Shown here: piece after piece, positions 6,735-15,963 of the stretch
How the letters are laid out: each line of letters starts with the position of its first letter
Position numbering within the stretch: the first letter of the stretch is position 1
DNA from: Clostridiaceae bacterium BRH_c20a
GTDB taxonomy: Bacteria; Bacillota; Peptococcia; Peptococcales; BICA1-8
Direction of reading: 5' to 3'
Assembly: GCA_000961765.1 (NCBI GenBank)
Contig: LADT01000002.1
Coordinates: forward strand, 62,001-126,000
DNA length: 64,000 bases
Notes under the pieces: generated by a model
Databases searched by the model: none
The model's input: the letters and a program-made list of their open reading frames with translations, nothing else
What the model was told of the DNA's origin: nothing
Position numbers and translations under genes: made by a program

Positions 6735-8858
6735 CATTTCATTATTTTTTTCTTGTTCTTTTAAGAGTTCTTTTCGAGATAAATTTACTCTACCCTGACG
6801 GTCAACTTCAATTACTTTGACCATAATTTCATCGCCAACTTGTACAACACTTTCTACTTTTTCTACCCTTTCTAATGCCAACTGAGAAATATGCACCAAG
6901 CCTTCTTTCCCTGGTAACACTTCTACAAAAGCGCCAAAGTTTGTAATCCTTGCAACTTTTCCTAGATAAATTTGTCCTACTTCTAATTCTTTAGTTAAGT
7001 TTTCAATCAATTTTATTGCTTTCTGAGCTGAGGACACATCGACAGAGGCAATAAATACTTTACCATCATCTTCAATATCTATTTTAACTCCGGTTTCCTC
7101 AATTATCTTCTTAATGGTCTTACCCCCAGGACCAATAATATCTCTTATTTTTTCAGGGTCAATCATTATAGTAATAATTCTCGGTGCATATGGGGATAAA
7201 TCAGCACGGGGCTCTGTAATTACTTCCAGCATTTTATCCATAATAAACAGCCGTCCCTTGCGGGCCTGTTCTAAAGCCTCTTTTAATATATCTCGGGAAA
7301 TTCCAGCAATTTTGATATCCATTTGAATTGCTGTGATACCGGTTTTAGTTCCTGCAACTTTAAAGTCCATATCACCTAAGGCATCTTCCATTCCTTGAAT
7401 ATCAGTTAATATTGAAAAATCATCACCATGTTTAACTAGACCCATGGCTATACCTGAAACAGGTTTTTTAATGGGTACACCGGCATCCATTAAGGCCAAA
7501 GTACTTCCACAGACACTGCCCATTGAGGTAGATCCATTTGATTCTAAAGCTTCGGAAACTATCCGAATTGCGTAAGGAAAATCCTCCTCTGAGGGAATCA
7601 TAGGTTCTAATGCTCTTTCGGCTAATGCACCATGCCCTATTTCTCTTCGACCCGGTCCTCTCATAGGTCTTGCTTCTCCTACACTAAAGGGGGGAAAATT
7701 ATAATAATGCATATATCTTTTCGATTCTTCCAGCCCTAAGCCATCAATAATCTGTTCTTCACCTATAGCCCCTAGAGTTAATACCGATAATATTTGAGTT
7801 TGTCCCCTAGTAAATAAACCGCTGCCATGGGTTCGGGGAAGTATACCGGTTTCACAAGAAATTGGCCTAACTTCATCTAAAGCTCTACCATCAGGACGAA
7901 TTTTATCAACAGTAATCAATTTGCGAACAATCTCTTTTAACAAGCTATCCAGCACAGTTTTTATCATTTTTAATGCATCGGGAAATTTTTCTGTAAAATA
8001 GTTAAAGGTTTCTTCCTTAACCTTACTGATATTTTCTTCTCTCTCATGCTTATCCTTTGTTTGAACCGCACTATAAAGCTTGTCCATAGCATAAGCCCTA
8101 ACTTCTGTTTCAATTTCAATGGGTATTTCCCCTAAAATGGGTTCTTCCTTAGCTTTTGCTAAACCTTTTTCTAAAGCTTCCCGACGGAACTCCTCAATAA
8201 ATTCTATAATTTTTTTTATTTCACTGTGTCCCTGCATAATAGCTTCTAAAACTATTTCCTCAGATACTTCCTCAGCTCCTGCCTCAACCATCATCACAGC
8301 ATCTTTGGTTCCGGCAACAACTAAGTGCAGCTTGCTTTTCTCGGCTTGCTCGATATTAGGATTAATTATTAGTTCATCATTAACTAATCCCATAGTTACT
8401 GCACAAATAGGACCTTGAAATGGTATTTGGGATATATGTAAGGCCGCAGAAGCACTAACCATTGCTACCATATCAGGTGGATTGTTTTGGTCAACTGAAA
8501 GCACAGTTGACACAATATGTACGTCATTACGATAGCCCTTAGGAAAAAGAGGTCTAATTGGCCTGTCAATAAGACGGCAGGACAAAACAGCTTTTTCACT
8601 GGGCCTACCTTCTCTTTTCATAAATCCACCCGGAATTTTACCTACTGCATATAACCTTTCCTCATAATCAACAGTTAAAGGGAAAAAATCTATTCCTTCC
8701 CGTGGTTCTTTAGAGGCGGTTGCAGTAGCTAAAACTGCAGTATCGCCATATTGGGCAAATACAGCACCACCAGCCTGTTTTGCCAGACGACCTGTTTCTA
8801 AGGTTAAGGTGCGTCCGCCTACATTTATTGCTTTTCTTAAAATATTTTTGTTCTCCAT
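6729..8858 (-). CDS. pnp: Polyribonucleotide nucleotidyltransferase (PNPase)
   Basis: A 709-residue phosphorolytic 3'-5' exoribonuclease of the RNA degradation machinery. Two RNase PH-like domains (about 1-145 and 310-550) flank an alpha-helical linker. A KH domain with [12 protein letters not shown] (about 560) and an S1 domain with the NFGAFVEV signature near 640 follow. Length is normal. The start ATG has AGGAGG about six bases upstream. It follows rpsO, as in most bacteria, with a hairpin and its own promoter candidate between them. Confidence 0.98.
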   Translation of the reverse strand: MENKNILRKAINVGGRTLTLETGRLAKQAGGAVFAQYGDTAVLATATASKEPREGIDFFPLTVDYEERLYAVGKIPGGFMKREGRPSEKAVLSCRLIDRPIRPLFPKGYRNDVHIVSTVLSVDQNNPPDMVAMVSASAALHISQIPFQGPICAVTMGLVNDELIINPNIEQAEKSKLHLVVAGTKDAVMMVEAGAEEVSEEIVLEAIMQGHSEIKKIIEFIEEFRREALEKGLAKAKEEPILGEIPIEIETEVRAYAMDKLYSAVQTKDKHEREENISKVKEETFNYFTEKFPDALKMIKTVLDSLLKEIVRKLITVDKIRPDGRALDEVRPISCETGILPRTHGSGLFTRGQTQILSVLTLGAIGEEQIIDGLGLEESKRYMHYYNFPPFSVGEARPMRGPGRREIGHGALAERALEPMIPSEEDFPYAIRIVSEALESNGSTSMGSVCGSTLALMDAGVPIKKPVSGIAMGLVKHGDDFSILTDIQGMEDALGDMDFKVAGTKTGITAIQMDIKIAGISRDILKEALEQARKGRLFIMDKMLEVITEPRADLSPYAPRIITIMIDPEKIRDIIGPGGKTIKKIIEETGVKIDIEDDGKVFIASVDVSSAQKAIKLIENLTKELEVGQIYLGKVARITNFGAFVEVLPGKEGLVHISQLALERVEKVESVVQVGDEIMVKVIEVDRQGRVNLSRKELLKEQEKNNEMK

Positions 8859-8928
8859 AAATACCTCCTACTTAAAAAGTGAGTAATTGTTAAGCAATCA
8901 TATTGTTACCTGGAAAAACTTTATTTTT

Positions 8929-8957
8929 ATTATATCCTATCTTTACTAATATAAATA
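8929..8957 (-). promoter_or_regulatory. Promoter candidate of pnp
   Basis: Consensus -10 TATAAT (8929-8934) on the minus strand, with a weak -35 (TATTTA) 17 bases upstream. It lies just downstream of the rpsO hairpin and about 70 bases before pnp. Confidence 0.5.
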
Positions 8958-8960
8958 CTT

Positions 8961-8984
8961 AAAGAGCGGTATAAACCGCTCTTT
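8961..8984 (-). terminator. Hairpin between rpsO and pnp, terminator-like
   Basis: Perfect ten-base arms AAAGAGCGGT/ACCGCTCTTT with a four-base loop, 9 bases after the rpsO stop codon. The following T-tract is short and interrupted, so it may be a leaky terminator or an RNA processing site rather than a full stop. Confidence 0.7.
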
Positions 8985-8992
8985 TGTGTCGA

Positions 8993-9262
8993 CTATCTAC
9001 GTATGCCAAGAATGGATATAATTTTACGATATCTTTCGATATCATTTTTTATTAGATAATTCAAAAGACCCCTTCTTTGTCCAACCATTTTCAGCAAACC
9101 CCTACGGGAATGATGGTCTTTTTTATGTTCTTTTAAATGTTCAGTCAAATAGTTTATTCTATTAGTTAGAATTGCTATTTGTACTTCCGGTGATCCTGTA
9201 TCACTTTCATGAACTTGGAACTGTTTAATAAGTTCTTGTTTTTGGTCACTTTTTAGAACCAT
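8993..9262 (-). CDS. rpsO: 30S ribosomal protein S15
   Basis: An 89-residue protein that binds the central domain of 16S rRNA. The conserved sequence [13 protein letters not shown] (18-30), [19 protein letters not shown] (about 39-57) and the C-terminal YLIKND..RY segment are complete. The start has AGGAGGTGA a few bases upstream. A structured leader of about 80 bases precedes it, which may carry an S15 autoregulatory site. Confidence 0.98.
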   Translation of the reverse strand: MVLKSDQKQELIKQFQVHESDTGSPEVQIAILTNRINYLTEHLKEHKKDHHSRRGLLKMVGQRRGLLNYLIKNDIERYRKIISILGIRR

Positions 9263-9265
9263 CTA

Positions 9266-9352
9266 TGTCACCTCCTTAAATTTATTGAACCCCATAAGCC
9301 AAGAATAACGTCGGAGAATCATTAATCTGAGCTTAAGGTTTATCAGCATTAA
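9266..9352 (-). promoter_or_regulatory. Structured rpsO leader, possible S15 autoregulatory site
   Basis: The leader contains a stem made by ATTAATGCTGA and TCAGATTAAT (one bulged G). In its loop, AACCTTAAGC can alternatively pair with GGCTTATGGGGTT close to the ribosome-binding site. Bacterial rpsO leaders often bind S15, in several unrelated folds. Here the function is inferred from position and pairing potential only. Confidence 0.4.
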
Positions 9353-9354
9353 TA

Positions 9355-9383
9355 AGTATATATAAAATAAATTATTTATGCAA
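9355..9383 (-). promoter_or_regulatory. Sigma-A promoter of rpsO
   Basis: TTGCAT (9378-9383), 17 bases, TATACT (9355-9360) on the minus strand. It lies immediately after the stop codon of the small upstream gene. Confidence 0.7.
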
Positions 9384-9384
9384 G

Positions 9385-9606
9385 TTATTTTCCTATAACA
9401 GTAATAACTAAGCGCCCTGTTTCAATATCTTTAGCTACAATATCAAACATTCTTCCGGATTTGCTTATAAATCCACGAAGTCGGGTAGCTGTTGGAACAT
9501 ACCCGGGAATTTGTTTAGCTGCTAAGACAATATCAGATATTTCGATTTTATCCTGTCTGTAATCTTTTAAGCGTTTTTTAGCGTGTTCAGTTATTATTAC
9601 CCGCAC
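9385..9606 (-). CDS. Small basic protein, possible RelE/DUF4258-like toxin
   Basis: About 73 residues from a GTG start. The sequence begins VRVIITEHAKKRLKD and continues with a short helix (ISDIVLAAKQIPG). It ends with a beta-rich half (RLRGFISKSGRMFDIVAKD, then LVITVIGK). The HAKKRLK start and the strand-rich end recall DUF4258 and RelE/ParE-like small toxins, but I cannot name the family. A longer reading to 9708 would run through the preceding gene, so I reject it. The gene starts 14 bases after the stop of the 72-codon gene, as in a two-gene unit. Confidence 0.6.
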   Translation of the reverse strand: MRVIITEHAKKRLKDYRQDKIEISDIVLAAKQIPGYVPTATRLRGFISKSGRMFDIVAKDIETGRLVITVIGK

Positions 9607-9619
9607 AGTCTTGCACCCA

Positions 9620-9838
9620 TTAATAAGCTTTAACAGGTAATAAACGTTCTTCTTGAACCAAAAAACTATATAATGCATCTTGAAAAGCATGTTTTTTGGG
9701 TTTTTCAAAACCCAATTTTAAATATAATATTTCTAACTCTGACTGCAGGCTATTAAACTCTTTGTTATGAACTATATTCGTAATCTTCTCAGCTAAATCT
9801 CTATAAAAGCTATGGTCTTCATCAATGTAATACGACAT
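9620..9838 (-). CDS. Small acidic protein, possible antitoxin partner
   Basis: A 72-residue protein of mainly helical appearance (FYRDLAEKITNIV, SLQSELEILYLKLG, FQDALYSFLVQEE) with no recognisable DNA-binding motif. The start is well supported by AAGGGGGAG seven bases upstream. It is the first gene of a two-gene unit between ribF and rpsO. An inverted repeat lies directly before the gene, overlapping a promoter candidate, as in self-regulated toxin-antitoxin operons. The function is a guess from layout. Confidence 0.6.
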   Translation of the reverse strand: MSYYIDEDHSFYRDLAEKITNIVHNKEFNSLQSELEILYLKLGFEKPKKHAFQDALYSFLVQEERLLPVKAY

Positions 9839-9849
9839 AAAAACTCCCC

Positions 9850-9898
9850 CTTATTAGTTATATTAAATATATATCTAATAAGAAGGTGATAATGTCTA
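9850..9898 (-). promoter_or_regulatory. Promoter and operator-like inverted repeat of the small gene pair
   Basis: Eight-base arms CTTATTAG (9875-9882 on the minus strand) and CTAATAAG (9850-9857), with an AT-rich 17-base spacer that is itself partly palindromic. A candidate -35 TAGACA (9893-9898) and -10 GATATA, 17 bases apart, overlap the upstream arm. Confidence 0.4.
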
Positions 9899-9957
9899 TT
9901 AAATAAAAGTATTTGCGTAAATTCGTCTGTTGGTTTATTCGTCTATTGGTGTAAAAT

Positions 9958-10899
9958 TTAAGGTGTTGATGGATTGGTATCTCGGAAATACTTTATAGTT
10001 GTTTGAACATCATTAGAAATTTGTTTTTTTAACTCTATTATACTTGCAAATTTCGTTTCATCTCTTAATTTTTTATAAAAAATTATTTTTATTTCACAAC
10101 CATAAATCTCCCTTTGGAAATCCAGGATATTTACTTCCATGGTAATTGTAATATTTTGTGTTACCGTCGGTTTTTTTCCAATATTTAGTACTCCCATGTA
10201 GAGAACATTATCAAATTCTACTCTAACAGCATATACACCGGTAGCAGGAATTAGCAAATTATTATCCCACTCTAGATTAGCGGTAGGAAAACCCATTTGA
10301 CGACCAATTTTATTTCCCTCAATAACCTTACCAATAATTGCAGGCTGATATCCTAAAAGTCTGGCAGCTTCGGCGATTTTACCTATTTTTATATAATCTC
10401 TGATTTTTGTACTACTTACTAATTTACCTTCTACATAAAAGGGTTCTATAATAGTTACTTTAATATTTTGTTCTGCTGACTGTTTAATTAGGTCTTCAGC
10501 TTTACCTTTTCCTTTATGACCAAAAGTGTAATTAAATCCGGCTACAGCATGGGATATTTTAAGTTTATTACTGAGAATTTCATGAACAAAACAAGGGGGA
10601 GACAGTTCTGCAATAGTTTTAGTAAATGGAATTACTAAAACATTTTCCACTCCCAAAGATTTTAGCAAATCAATCTTCAATTTCAGGGAATTTATTACTT
10701 CAATATGGTTGTTAAATAATAACTGAGGATGGGGGAAAAAGGTAAAAACTAATGTCTCCCCATTAATGCCCCTTGCAATATCCTTAGCCGCGTTAATTAA
10801 ATGCTTATGTCCCAGGTGAACACCATCAAAATTACCTAAAGCTGCTACTACAGGTTTTTCAGGACTAATATATTGTTCTAAGCTTCTGAATACCTTCAT
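9958..10899 (-). CDS. ribF: Bifunctional riboflavin kinase / FAD synthetase
   Basis: A 313-residue enzyme making FMN and then FAD. The N-terminal nucleotidyltransferase domain shows FDGVHLGH (about 24-31) and NYTFGHKGKGKAED. The C-terminal flavokinase domain shows GRQMGFPTANL (about 200) and the GVYAVRV strand. The ATG at 10899 is preferred; a GTG twelve bases upstream is part of the GGTGAGG ribosome-binding site. The extended site overlaps the end of truB. No FMN riboswitch is visible. Confidence 0.95.
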   Translation of the reverse strand: MKVFRSLEQYISPEKPVVAALGNFDGVHLGHKHLINAAKDIARGINGETLVFTFFPHPQLLFNNHIEVINSLKLKIDLLKSLGVENVLVIPFTKTIAELSPPCFVHEILSNKLKISHAVAGFNYTFGHKGKGKAEDLIKQSAEQNIKVTIIEPFYVEGKLVSSTKIRDYIKIGKIAEAARLLGYQPAIIGKVIEGNKIGRQMGFPTANLEWDNNLLIPATGVYAVRVEFDNVLYMGVLNIGKKPTVTQNITITMEVNILDFQREIYGCEIKIIFYKKLRDETKFASIIELKKQISNDVQTTIKYFRDTNPSTP

Positions 10900-10907
10900 T
10901 ATGTTCC

Positions 10908-11780
10908 TCACCTAAATACCTTTACAGGCTTAAAATAATTATCTTTTAAAATTCCAACAGCCAACAATTCTTTATTTTTATCCAATACTTTGTACTTAAT
11001 TCCTTCCAAAACTGAACTAGAAGAAGTCCCGAAAATAACTTTATTGCCGTGGCTTATTTTAACAATATCATCTTCACTAAAATCCAATTCCTGCAAATCC
11101 GGAAGGCTATCAGCCATTTTTATCAGAAACTTATTAGCTTCCAGCTGCTTTATTTCATCCAAAGTATAAGAGCTATCAATATGAAAAACTCCTGATTGTA
11201 CTCGTAGTAAAAATGACATATAAGCGCTGGAGTTTAAAGCCTTTCCAATTTCCTCACAAAGGGTTCTAATATAGGTTCCTTTACTGCATGTGACATCAAT
11301 AAGAGCGCTGTGTTGATTGTAATTAATCAATTTAAGGTCATATATCTCTATAATACGAGACTGCCGGGCAATTTCCTTACCTTCCCTGGCTAATTTATAT
11401 AAAGGCTGTCCATTAATTTTAACAGCGGAGAACATTGGTGGTACCTGTTCTAGTTCACCTATAAAGCTTTCTAGAACCTTTAGTAATTCATCTTCTAAAA
11501 CTATAGGAAGGTCTGTCTTTTTAGTGACCTGACCTGATCCATCCTGGGTATCGGTTTCATAACCAAAGCAAATTAGGGCCCGATAACGTTTAGCAGCAGA
11601 AGATAAATACTCTGCCAAACGAGTAGCCTTTCCAATACATAAAGGAAGAACACCTACAGCATCAGGATCTAATGTTCCGGTATGACCAACTTTTTTTGTT
11701 TTTAAAATTTTTCTGACTTGATTTACAATATCATGGGACGTAACACCTGGCTGTTTAAGTACATTTATTATCCCATCCAA
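10908..11780 (-). CDS. truB: tRNA pseudouridine(55) synthase
   Basis: A 290-residue enzyme that isomerises U55 in the T-loop of tRNAs. The N-terminus NVLKQPGVTSHDIV and the catalytic-Asp motif GHTGTLDPDAVGVLP (about 36-50) are typical. CSKGTYIRTL and a C-terminal PUA-like region follow. It begins with TTG, with AAGGAGGG about ten bases upstream, and overlaps the end of nrnA by 26 bases. Confidence 0.96.
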   Translation of the reverse strand: MDGIINVLKQPGVTSHDIVNQVRKILKTKKVGHTGTLDPDAVGVLPLCIGKATRLAEYLSSAAKRYRALICFGYETDTQDGSGQVTKKTDLPIVLEDELLKVLESFIGELEQVPPMFSAVKINGQPLYKLAREGKEIARQSRIIEIYDLKLINYNQHSALIDVTCSKGTYIRTLCEEIGKALNSSAYMSFLLRVQSGVFHIDSSYTLDEIKQLEANKFLIKMADSLPDLQELDFSEDDIVKISHGNKVIFGTSSSSVLEGIKYKVLDKNKELLAVGILKDNYFKPVKVFR

Positions 11781-12765
11781 ATTTCGAAGTCCCTCCTTGA
11801 GCGATACTTTGTACTACCCAATTTATTACTCCATCAACAACGCTGTCTAGGTTACCGGTTATGGTACAGCCGGCGGCTCTCGGATGGCCTCCTCCGCCAT
11901 ATTTAGAGGCCAATTGATTAACATCAGCCCATTTCTTTGAACGAAAACTTAATTTTATAGTATCAGATGTAGTTTCTCTAAAAATAATTGCTACTTCTAC
12001 GCCTGAGATACTTTTAAGATGATTTATTAATCCTTCTCCATCGGCATCAGTAGCATTTGCATTATTAAATACATCTCTAGTAAAGGCTACCCAACAAACC
12101 TGATTATCAACACTAAAAGAAAGATTATTAAGTCCATACTTTAATAAATTAATTTTGCTTATGTTAATATTTTCATAATAACTATTTCTTACAAGATTTA
12201 TATCTGCACCCCGGTTGATTAAATCTGCTACAACAATATGGGTTGTTGCTGTAGTATTTTCATAAAGAAAAGAACCTGTATCAGTGCTTATTCCTGTATA
12301 TATTGAAGTTGCTATTATTTTATCAATTTTCACCTGCAGTAACCCTAGTAAATCATAAATTAATTCTGCTGTTGCAGCGGCATTAGGATCAACCCAGTTT
12401 AAATGACCAAAATTCGTATTACTGATATGGTGATCAATATTAATAACAATAGTTTTTTCTCCAATCAACTGCTCTTTAAGATACCCGGTTCTTTCCCAAG
12501 TTGCGCAATCTACACAAATAATAACAGATGCAAAATCAGGTATTTCTTCAAGTGGTTTGATGCATTCCCAATTTTTTAGAAATTGGTAAGCATCTGGAAT
12601 GGGGTCTTTGTTAATTAGACTTATCTCTATTTCTATTTGTTCTAAACCTCTTGCAAGAGCTAATTGGGAGGCCAAAGCATCACCATCAGGAGAGTAATGG
12701 GATATTATGGTAACTTTTTGGCTATTCTTGATTACTTCTTTAATCTTTAGAATATCTGTCATCAT
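11755..12765 (-). CDS. nrnA: NrnA-type oligoribonuclease / pAp phosphatase
   Basis: A 336-residue DHH-DHHA1 phosphoesterase that degrades short RNAs and 3'-phosphoadenosine 5'-phosphate. Motifs are SHYSPDGDALAS (about 22-33), the VDCATW aspartate, IDHHISN (about 115-121) and the DHHA1 motif GGGHPRAAGC near the C-terminus. The gene overlaps rbfA by 26 bases and truB by 26 bases, so translation is coupled. This position between rbfA and truB is usual in Clostridia. Confidence 0.93.
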   Translation of the reverse strand: MMTDILKIKEVIKNSQKVTIISHYSPDGDALASQLALARGLEQIEIEISLINKDPIPDAYQFLKNWECIKPLEEIPDFASVIICVDCATWERTGYLKEQLIGEKTIVINIDHHISNTNFGHLNWVDPNAAATAELIYDLLGLLQVKIDKIIATSIYTGISTDTGSFLYENTTATTHIVVADLINRGADINLVRNSYYENINISKINLLKYGLNNLSFSVDNQVCWVAFTRDVFNNANATDADGEGLINHLKSISGVEVAIIFRETTSDTIKLSFRSKKWADVNQLASKYGGGGHPRAAGCTITGNLDSVVDGVINWVVQSIAQGGTSKFGWDNKCT

Positions 12766-13120
12766 TATTTTCCTCTTTGGGTTTTATTTCTGTTAGAATA
12801 GCTGATATCCTTGCTCCATGTTCGATTGAATCATCGGGTTTAAATAAGAGTTCAGGTACATACCGTATTTTAATCCTTTTGCCTAATTCAATCCGGATGA
12901 AACCCGCTGCCTTAATTAATGTATTAATTACTTCTTTTTTCTCTTCATTTTTGCCATAAAAACTAATGTATACTTCAGCATAGCGCAAGTCTCCCGTAAC
13001 TTGTACACTAGTAATGCTTAATAATCCTTGGACTCTTGGGTCTTTTAATTGAGTTCTAATAATATCAGCCAGTTCTTTTTTAATTTCTTCAGCAATCCTA
13101 TTATTACGGTTTTTACCCAT
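12740..13120 (-). CDS. rbfA: Ribosome-binding factor A
   Basis: A 126-residue KH-like protein that matures the 30S subunit and the 16S rRNA 5' end. Conserved features are RIAEEIKKELADII (about 8-21), LKDPRVQGLLSIT and LRYAEVYIS. The segment RIKIRYVPELLFKPDDSIEHG closes the domain. The C-terminal tail is acidic and extends into the start of nrnA. It follows infB by 17 bases. Confidence 0.96.
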   Translation of the reverse strand: MGKNRNNRIAEEIKKELADIIRTQLKDPRVQGLLSITSVQVTGDLRYAEVYISFYGKNEEKKEVINTLIKAAGFIRIELGKRIKIRYVPELLFKPDDSIEHGARISAILTEIKPKEENNDDRYSKD

Positions 13121-13137
13121 ATAAACCTCACCCCAAA

Positions 13138-15384
13138 TTATAGTTCCCTTTTTATTTCTTCAAAGGTATATGCTTCTAGAATATCTCCTTCTTTAAGGTC
13201 ATTAAATCGTTCTACCCCTATTCCACATTCATAACCGGCAGCAGCTTCTTTAATATCATCCTTAAAACGCTTCAAAGATGCAAGTTCGCCATCATGAATA
13301 ACAACACCATCTCTTACTATTCTAATTTTTGCATTTCTTAGTATTTTGCCCTCAGTCACATAGCATCCTGCAATTGTTCCTACTTTGGGCACTTTAAAAG
13401 TAGCCCTTATTTCTGCTTGACCTAATTCTACTTCTTTAATTTCTGGTGCTAATAATCCACTTAAGGCTGCTTTTACATCTTCAATTGCATCGTAAATCAC
13501 CCGATATGTTCTAATATCAATATCTTCCTTTTCTGAAACTTTTTTGGCATTAGTATCTGGTCGGACATTAAACCCAATAATTATTGCATTAGATGCGGCA
13601 GCAAGCATAACATCAGTTTCTTTTATTCCGCCCACAGCAGAGTGAATAATGTTTACCCTTACTTCCTCGTTGCTTAACTTATCCAAAGATTGTCTTATCG
13701 CTTCAATTGATCCCTGGACATCTGCCTTAAGTATTATATTTAAATCTTTAACCTCACCTTGTTGAATCTGAGAAAACAAATCATCCAAAGAGACTTTAGT
13801 TCTTTTGGTAATTTCCTCTTGATGTTTTTCCTGATGCCTTTTTTCTGCAACTTGTTTAGCTAATTTTTCGTCATCAACTACAATAAAGTCGTCACCGGCA
13901 CTGGGGACTTCAGACATGCCTAAAATCTCTACCGGAGCTGAAGGTCCTGCAGTTTTTAGTTTTTTACCTTTATGATCAAACATTGCCCTTACTCTACCTT
14001 GAGTTGAACCAACAATTAGGAAATCTCCAACATTTAGAGTGCCTGTCTGAATAAGTAATGTTGCAACTGGGCCTCGACCTTTATCTAATTTTGCCTCGAT
14101 GACATTACCTTTAGCATGGCGGTGAGGATTAGCTTTTAATTCTGCAATTTCAGCTACCAGGAGAATCATTTCTAATAAATTATCTATTCCAGCTCCTGTA
14201 ATTGCTGACACAGGAACCATAATAGTTTCTCCACCCCATTCTTCAGCAACCAAACCATACTCAGTCAATTCCTGTTTTACTCTATCTGGATTACTATTAG
14301 GTTTGTCAATTTTATTAATTGCAATTATTATCGGTACCTTTGCTGCTTTAGCATGATGGATAGCCTCAACTGTCTGGGGCATTACTCCATCATCAGCTGC
14401 AACTACTAAAATAGCTATATCAGTAACTTGTGCACCCCGAGCCCGCATTGCTGTAAAAGCTTCATGACCTGGTGTATCTAAAAATGTAATTTTTTCTCCC
14501 CTAATCTCAACCTGATAAGCACCAATATGTTGGGTAATTCCTCCGGCCTCGGTGGCAATTACATTAGCCTCTCTGATTTTATCTAACAAGGAAGTTTTTC
14601 CATGGTCAACGTGTCCCATTATTGTTACGATAGGTGGCCGTACTTCTAAATCCTCATTTTTATCTTCGCTTTCAGCAAAAAGGACCTCTTCCTTACTGGT
14701 TTTAACCTCAACAGTGGCGCCATAATCTCTGGCAATAATTGTTACAGTATCAATATCTAACTCCTGGTTTATGGTAGCCATTGTGCCCATTAGCATCAAT
14801 TTTTTTATTACTTCGGTAGCTTTTTTACCTAATTGATGGGCAAGGTCCTGTACACTTAGGGAGCCTTCAATTACTACATTTCTTTTTACTTCAATTAAAT
14901 CTTTGGTATTGTCTTTAAAGTTTCTAAATTTATTTTTAGATTTACCCTTTGCTTTGTTTTTAGAAAAAGATTTGTTTGTTGTGTTATCGTTATTTTTAGT
15001 TGTTTTGGGAACTATTTTTTTTGTTTTTGGTGTATTAATATGATACTCCTCAAATTTATCGCTGTTTTTTCCTGTTTCTTCAGTACTATTGGCATTTATA
15101 ACGGCCTGAGGTCTTTTGTTTTGCTCATTAGAAGGTTTCTCAACCTTTTTTTGTTTATTATCATTATTTATATTATCTGTTCCACTGACTGATTTATTAG
15201 CTTTCTCTTCTTGCTGCACACTACTTAAATTTAAGACCATATTTTGGATCCGCTTTACCTCATAAGATGGAATTGTACTCATATGGTTTTTTACGGGTAA
15301 ACCTAAATTAATTAGCTTATCTAATAAATCTTTGCTGCTTATACCCATATCTTTAGCTAATTCATGAATTCTTTTATTAACCAT
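13138..15384 (-). CDS. infB: Translation initiation factor IF-2
   Basis: A 748-residue GTPase that brings initiator tRNA to the ribosome. One IF2_N helical domain lies at 1-50 and a second around 170-220. They are separated by a low-complexity Asn/Lys/Thr-rich linker. The G domain (about 250-420) has [20 protein letters not shown] and NKIDK. Beta-barrel domain II and the C-terminal domains C1 and C2 follow. Length is typical of a clostridial IF-2. It is part of the nusA operon. Confidence 0.98.
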   Translation of the reverse strand: MVNKRIHELAKDMGISSKDLLDKLINLGLPVKNHMSTIPSYEVKRIQNMVLNLSSVQQEEKANKSVSGTDNINNDNKQKKVEKPSNEQNKRPQAVINANSTEETGKNSDKFEEYHINTPKTKKIVPKTTKNNDNTTNKSFSKNKAKGKSKNKFRNFKDNTKDLIEVKRNVVIEGSLSVQDLAHQLGKKATEVIKKLMLMGTMATINQELDIDTVTIIARDYGATVEVKTSKEEVLFAESEDKNEDLEVRPPIVTIMGHVDHGKTSLLDKIREANVIATEAGGITQHIGAYQVEIRGEKITFLDTPGHEAFTAMRARGAQVTDIAILVVAADDGVMPQTVEAIHHAKAAKVPIIIAINKIDKPNSNPDRVKQELTEYGLVAEEWGGETIMVPVSAITGAGIDNLLEMILLVAEIAELKANPHRHAKGNVIEAKLDKGRGPVATLLIQTGTLNVGDFLIVGSTQGRVRAMFDHKGKKLKTAGPSAPVEILGMSEVPSAGDDFIVVDDEKLAKQVAEKRHQEKHQEEITKRTKVSLDDLFSQIQQGEVKDLNIILKADVQGSIEAIRQSLDKLSNEEVRVNIIHSAVGGIKETDVMLAAASNAIIIGFNVRPDTNAKKVSEKEDIDIRTYRVIYDAIEDVKAALSGLLAPEIKEVELGQAEIRATFKVPKVGTIAGCYVTEGKILRNAKIRIVRDGVVIHDGELASLKRFKDDIKEAAAGYECGIGVERFNDLKEGDILEAYTFEEIKREL

Positions 15385-15401
15385 CTAATCACCCCCAGAA
15401 T

Positions 15402-15707
15402 TTATTGCATATACTTTTCAATGGCTATGGCCATCTGTTTGTCAGTTATACCTAACAGTGCCCGTGGTGATAATCCAACTGCCACACCTAATTCCTTTTT
15501 GCTGCTCACTACAATAACTGGAATGTTGTCCTCGGCAGCAATATGTGACCAAAACTTTTTGCGATTTTCTCCGAAGTCATCAGCCAATATTAATAAATAT
15601 ATTTGCCCTTTTTTATACACAGCTTTAACAGCAGATTCACCTGAAACAAGCTTGCCTGCTTTTTGGGCAAACCCTAACATACTAAGAACTTTATCTTTAT
15701 TATTCAT
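15402..15707 (-). CDS. ylxQ: L7Ae-family RNA-binding protein YlxQ
   Basis: A 101-residue L7Ae/L30e-fold protein. The features GFAQKAGKLVSGE (12-24), LLILADD, a PVIVVSS strand and a GLSPRALLGITD segment match the YlxQ group encoded next to infB. Members bind kink-turn RNA; the biological target is not settled. The start overlaps the end of ylxR by eight bases. Confidence 0.9.
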   Translation of the reverse strand: MNNKDKVLSMLGFAQKAGKLVSGESAVKAVYKKGQIYLLILADDFGENRKKFWSHIAAEDNIPVIVVSSKKELGVAVGLSPRALLGITDKQMAIAIEKYMQ

Positions 15708-15960
15708 GAAAGTGTACCTTTAAACTTTCATAGACTTCTTCGGGTATTGCCGTCTTTAATGCTTTTGCTAATTTCTTTGTTTTAACAACTTTTTTAAAAC
15801 AATCCATGCCGGAACATATATACGCTCCTCTACCCGATTTTTTGCCTGTATTATCAAGTAAAATTTCCCCTTCAGGAGTTCTAACAATACGCAGGAGTTC
15901 CCGTTTATCAAACATCACTTGACAACCAATGCACATCCGCTGTGGTATTTTTTTTGGCAA
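15700..15960 (-). CDS. ylxR: YlxR/RnpM RNA-binding protein
   Basis: An 86-residue protein with RMCIGC (8-13) and GRGAYICSGMDC (about 44-55), giving the paired Cys features of the DUF448 family. The YlxR homologue in Bacillus has been described as a modulator of RNase P (RnpM). It begins three bases after the nusA stop codon, within the conserved nusA-ylxR-ylxQ-infB order. Confidence 0.92.
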   Translation of the reverse strand: MPKKIPQRMCIGCQVMFDKRELLRIVRTPEGEILLDNTGKKSGRGAYICSGMDCFKKVVKTKKLAKALKTAIPEEVYESLKVHFHE

Positions 15961-15963
15961 TGC

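Noticed and set aside
9958-10899. An FMN riboswitch before ribF
   Set aside because: ribF follows truB with overlapping signals and there is no intergenic space or FMN-box sequence.
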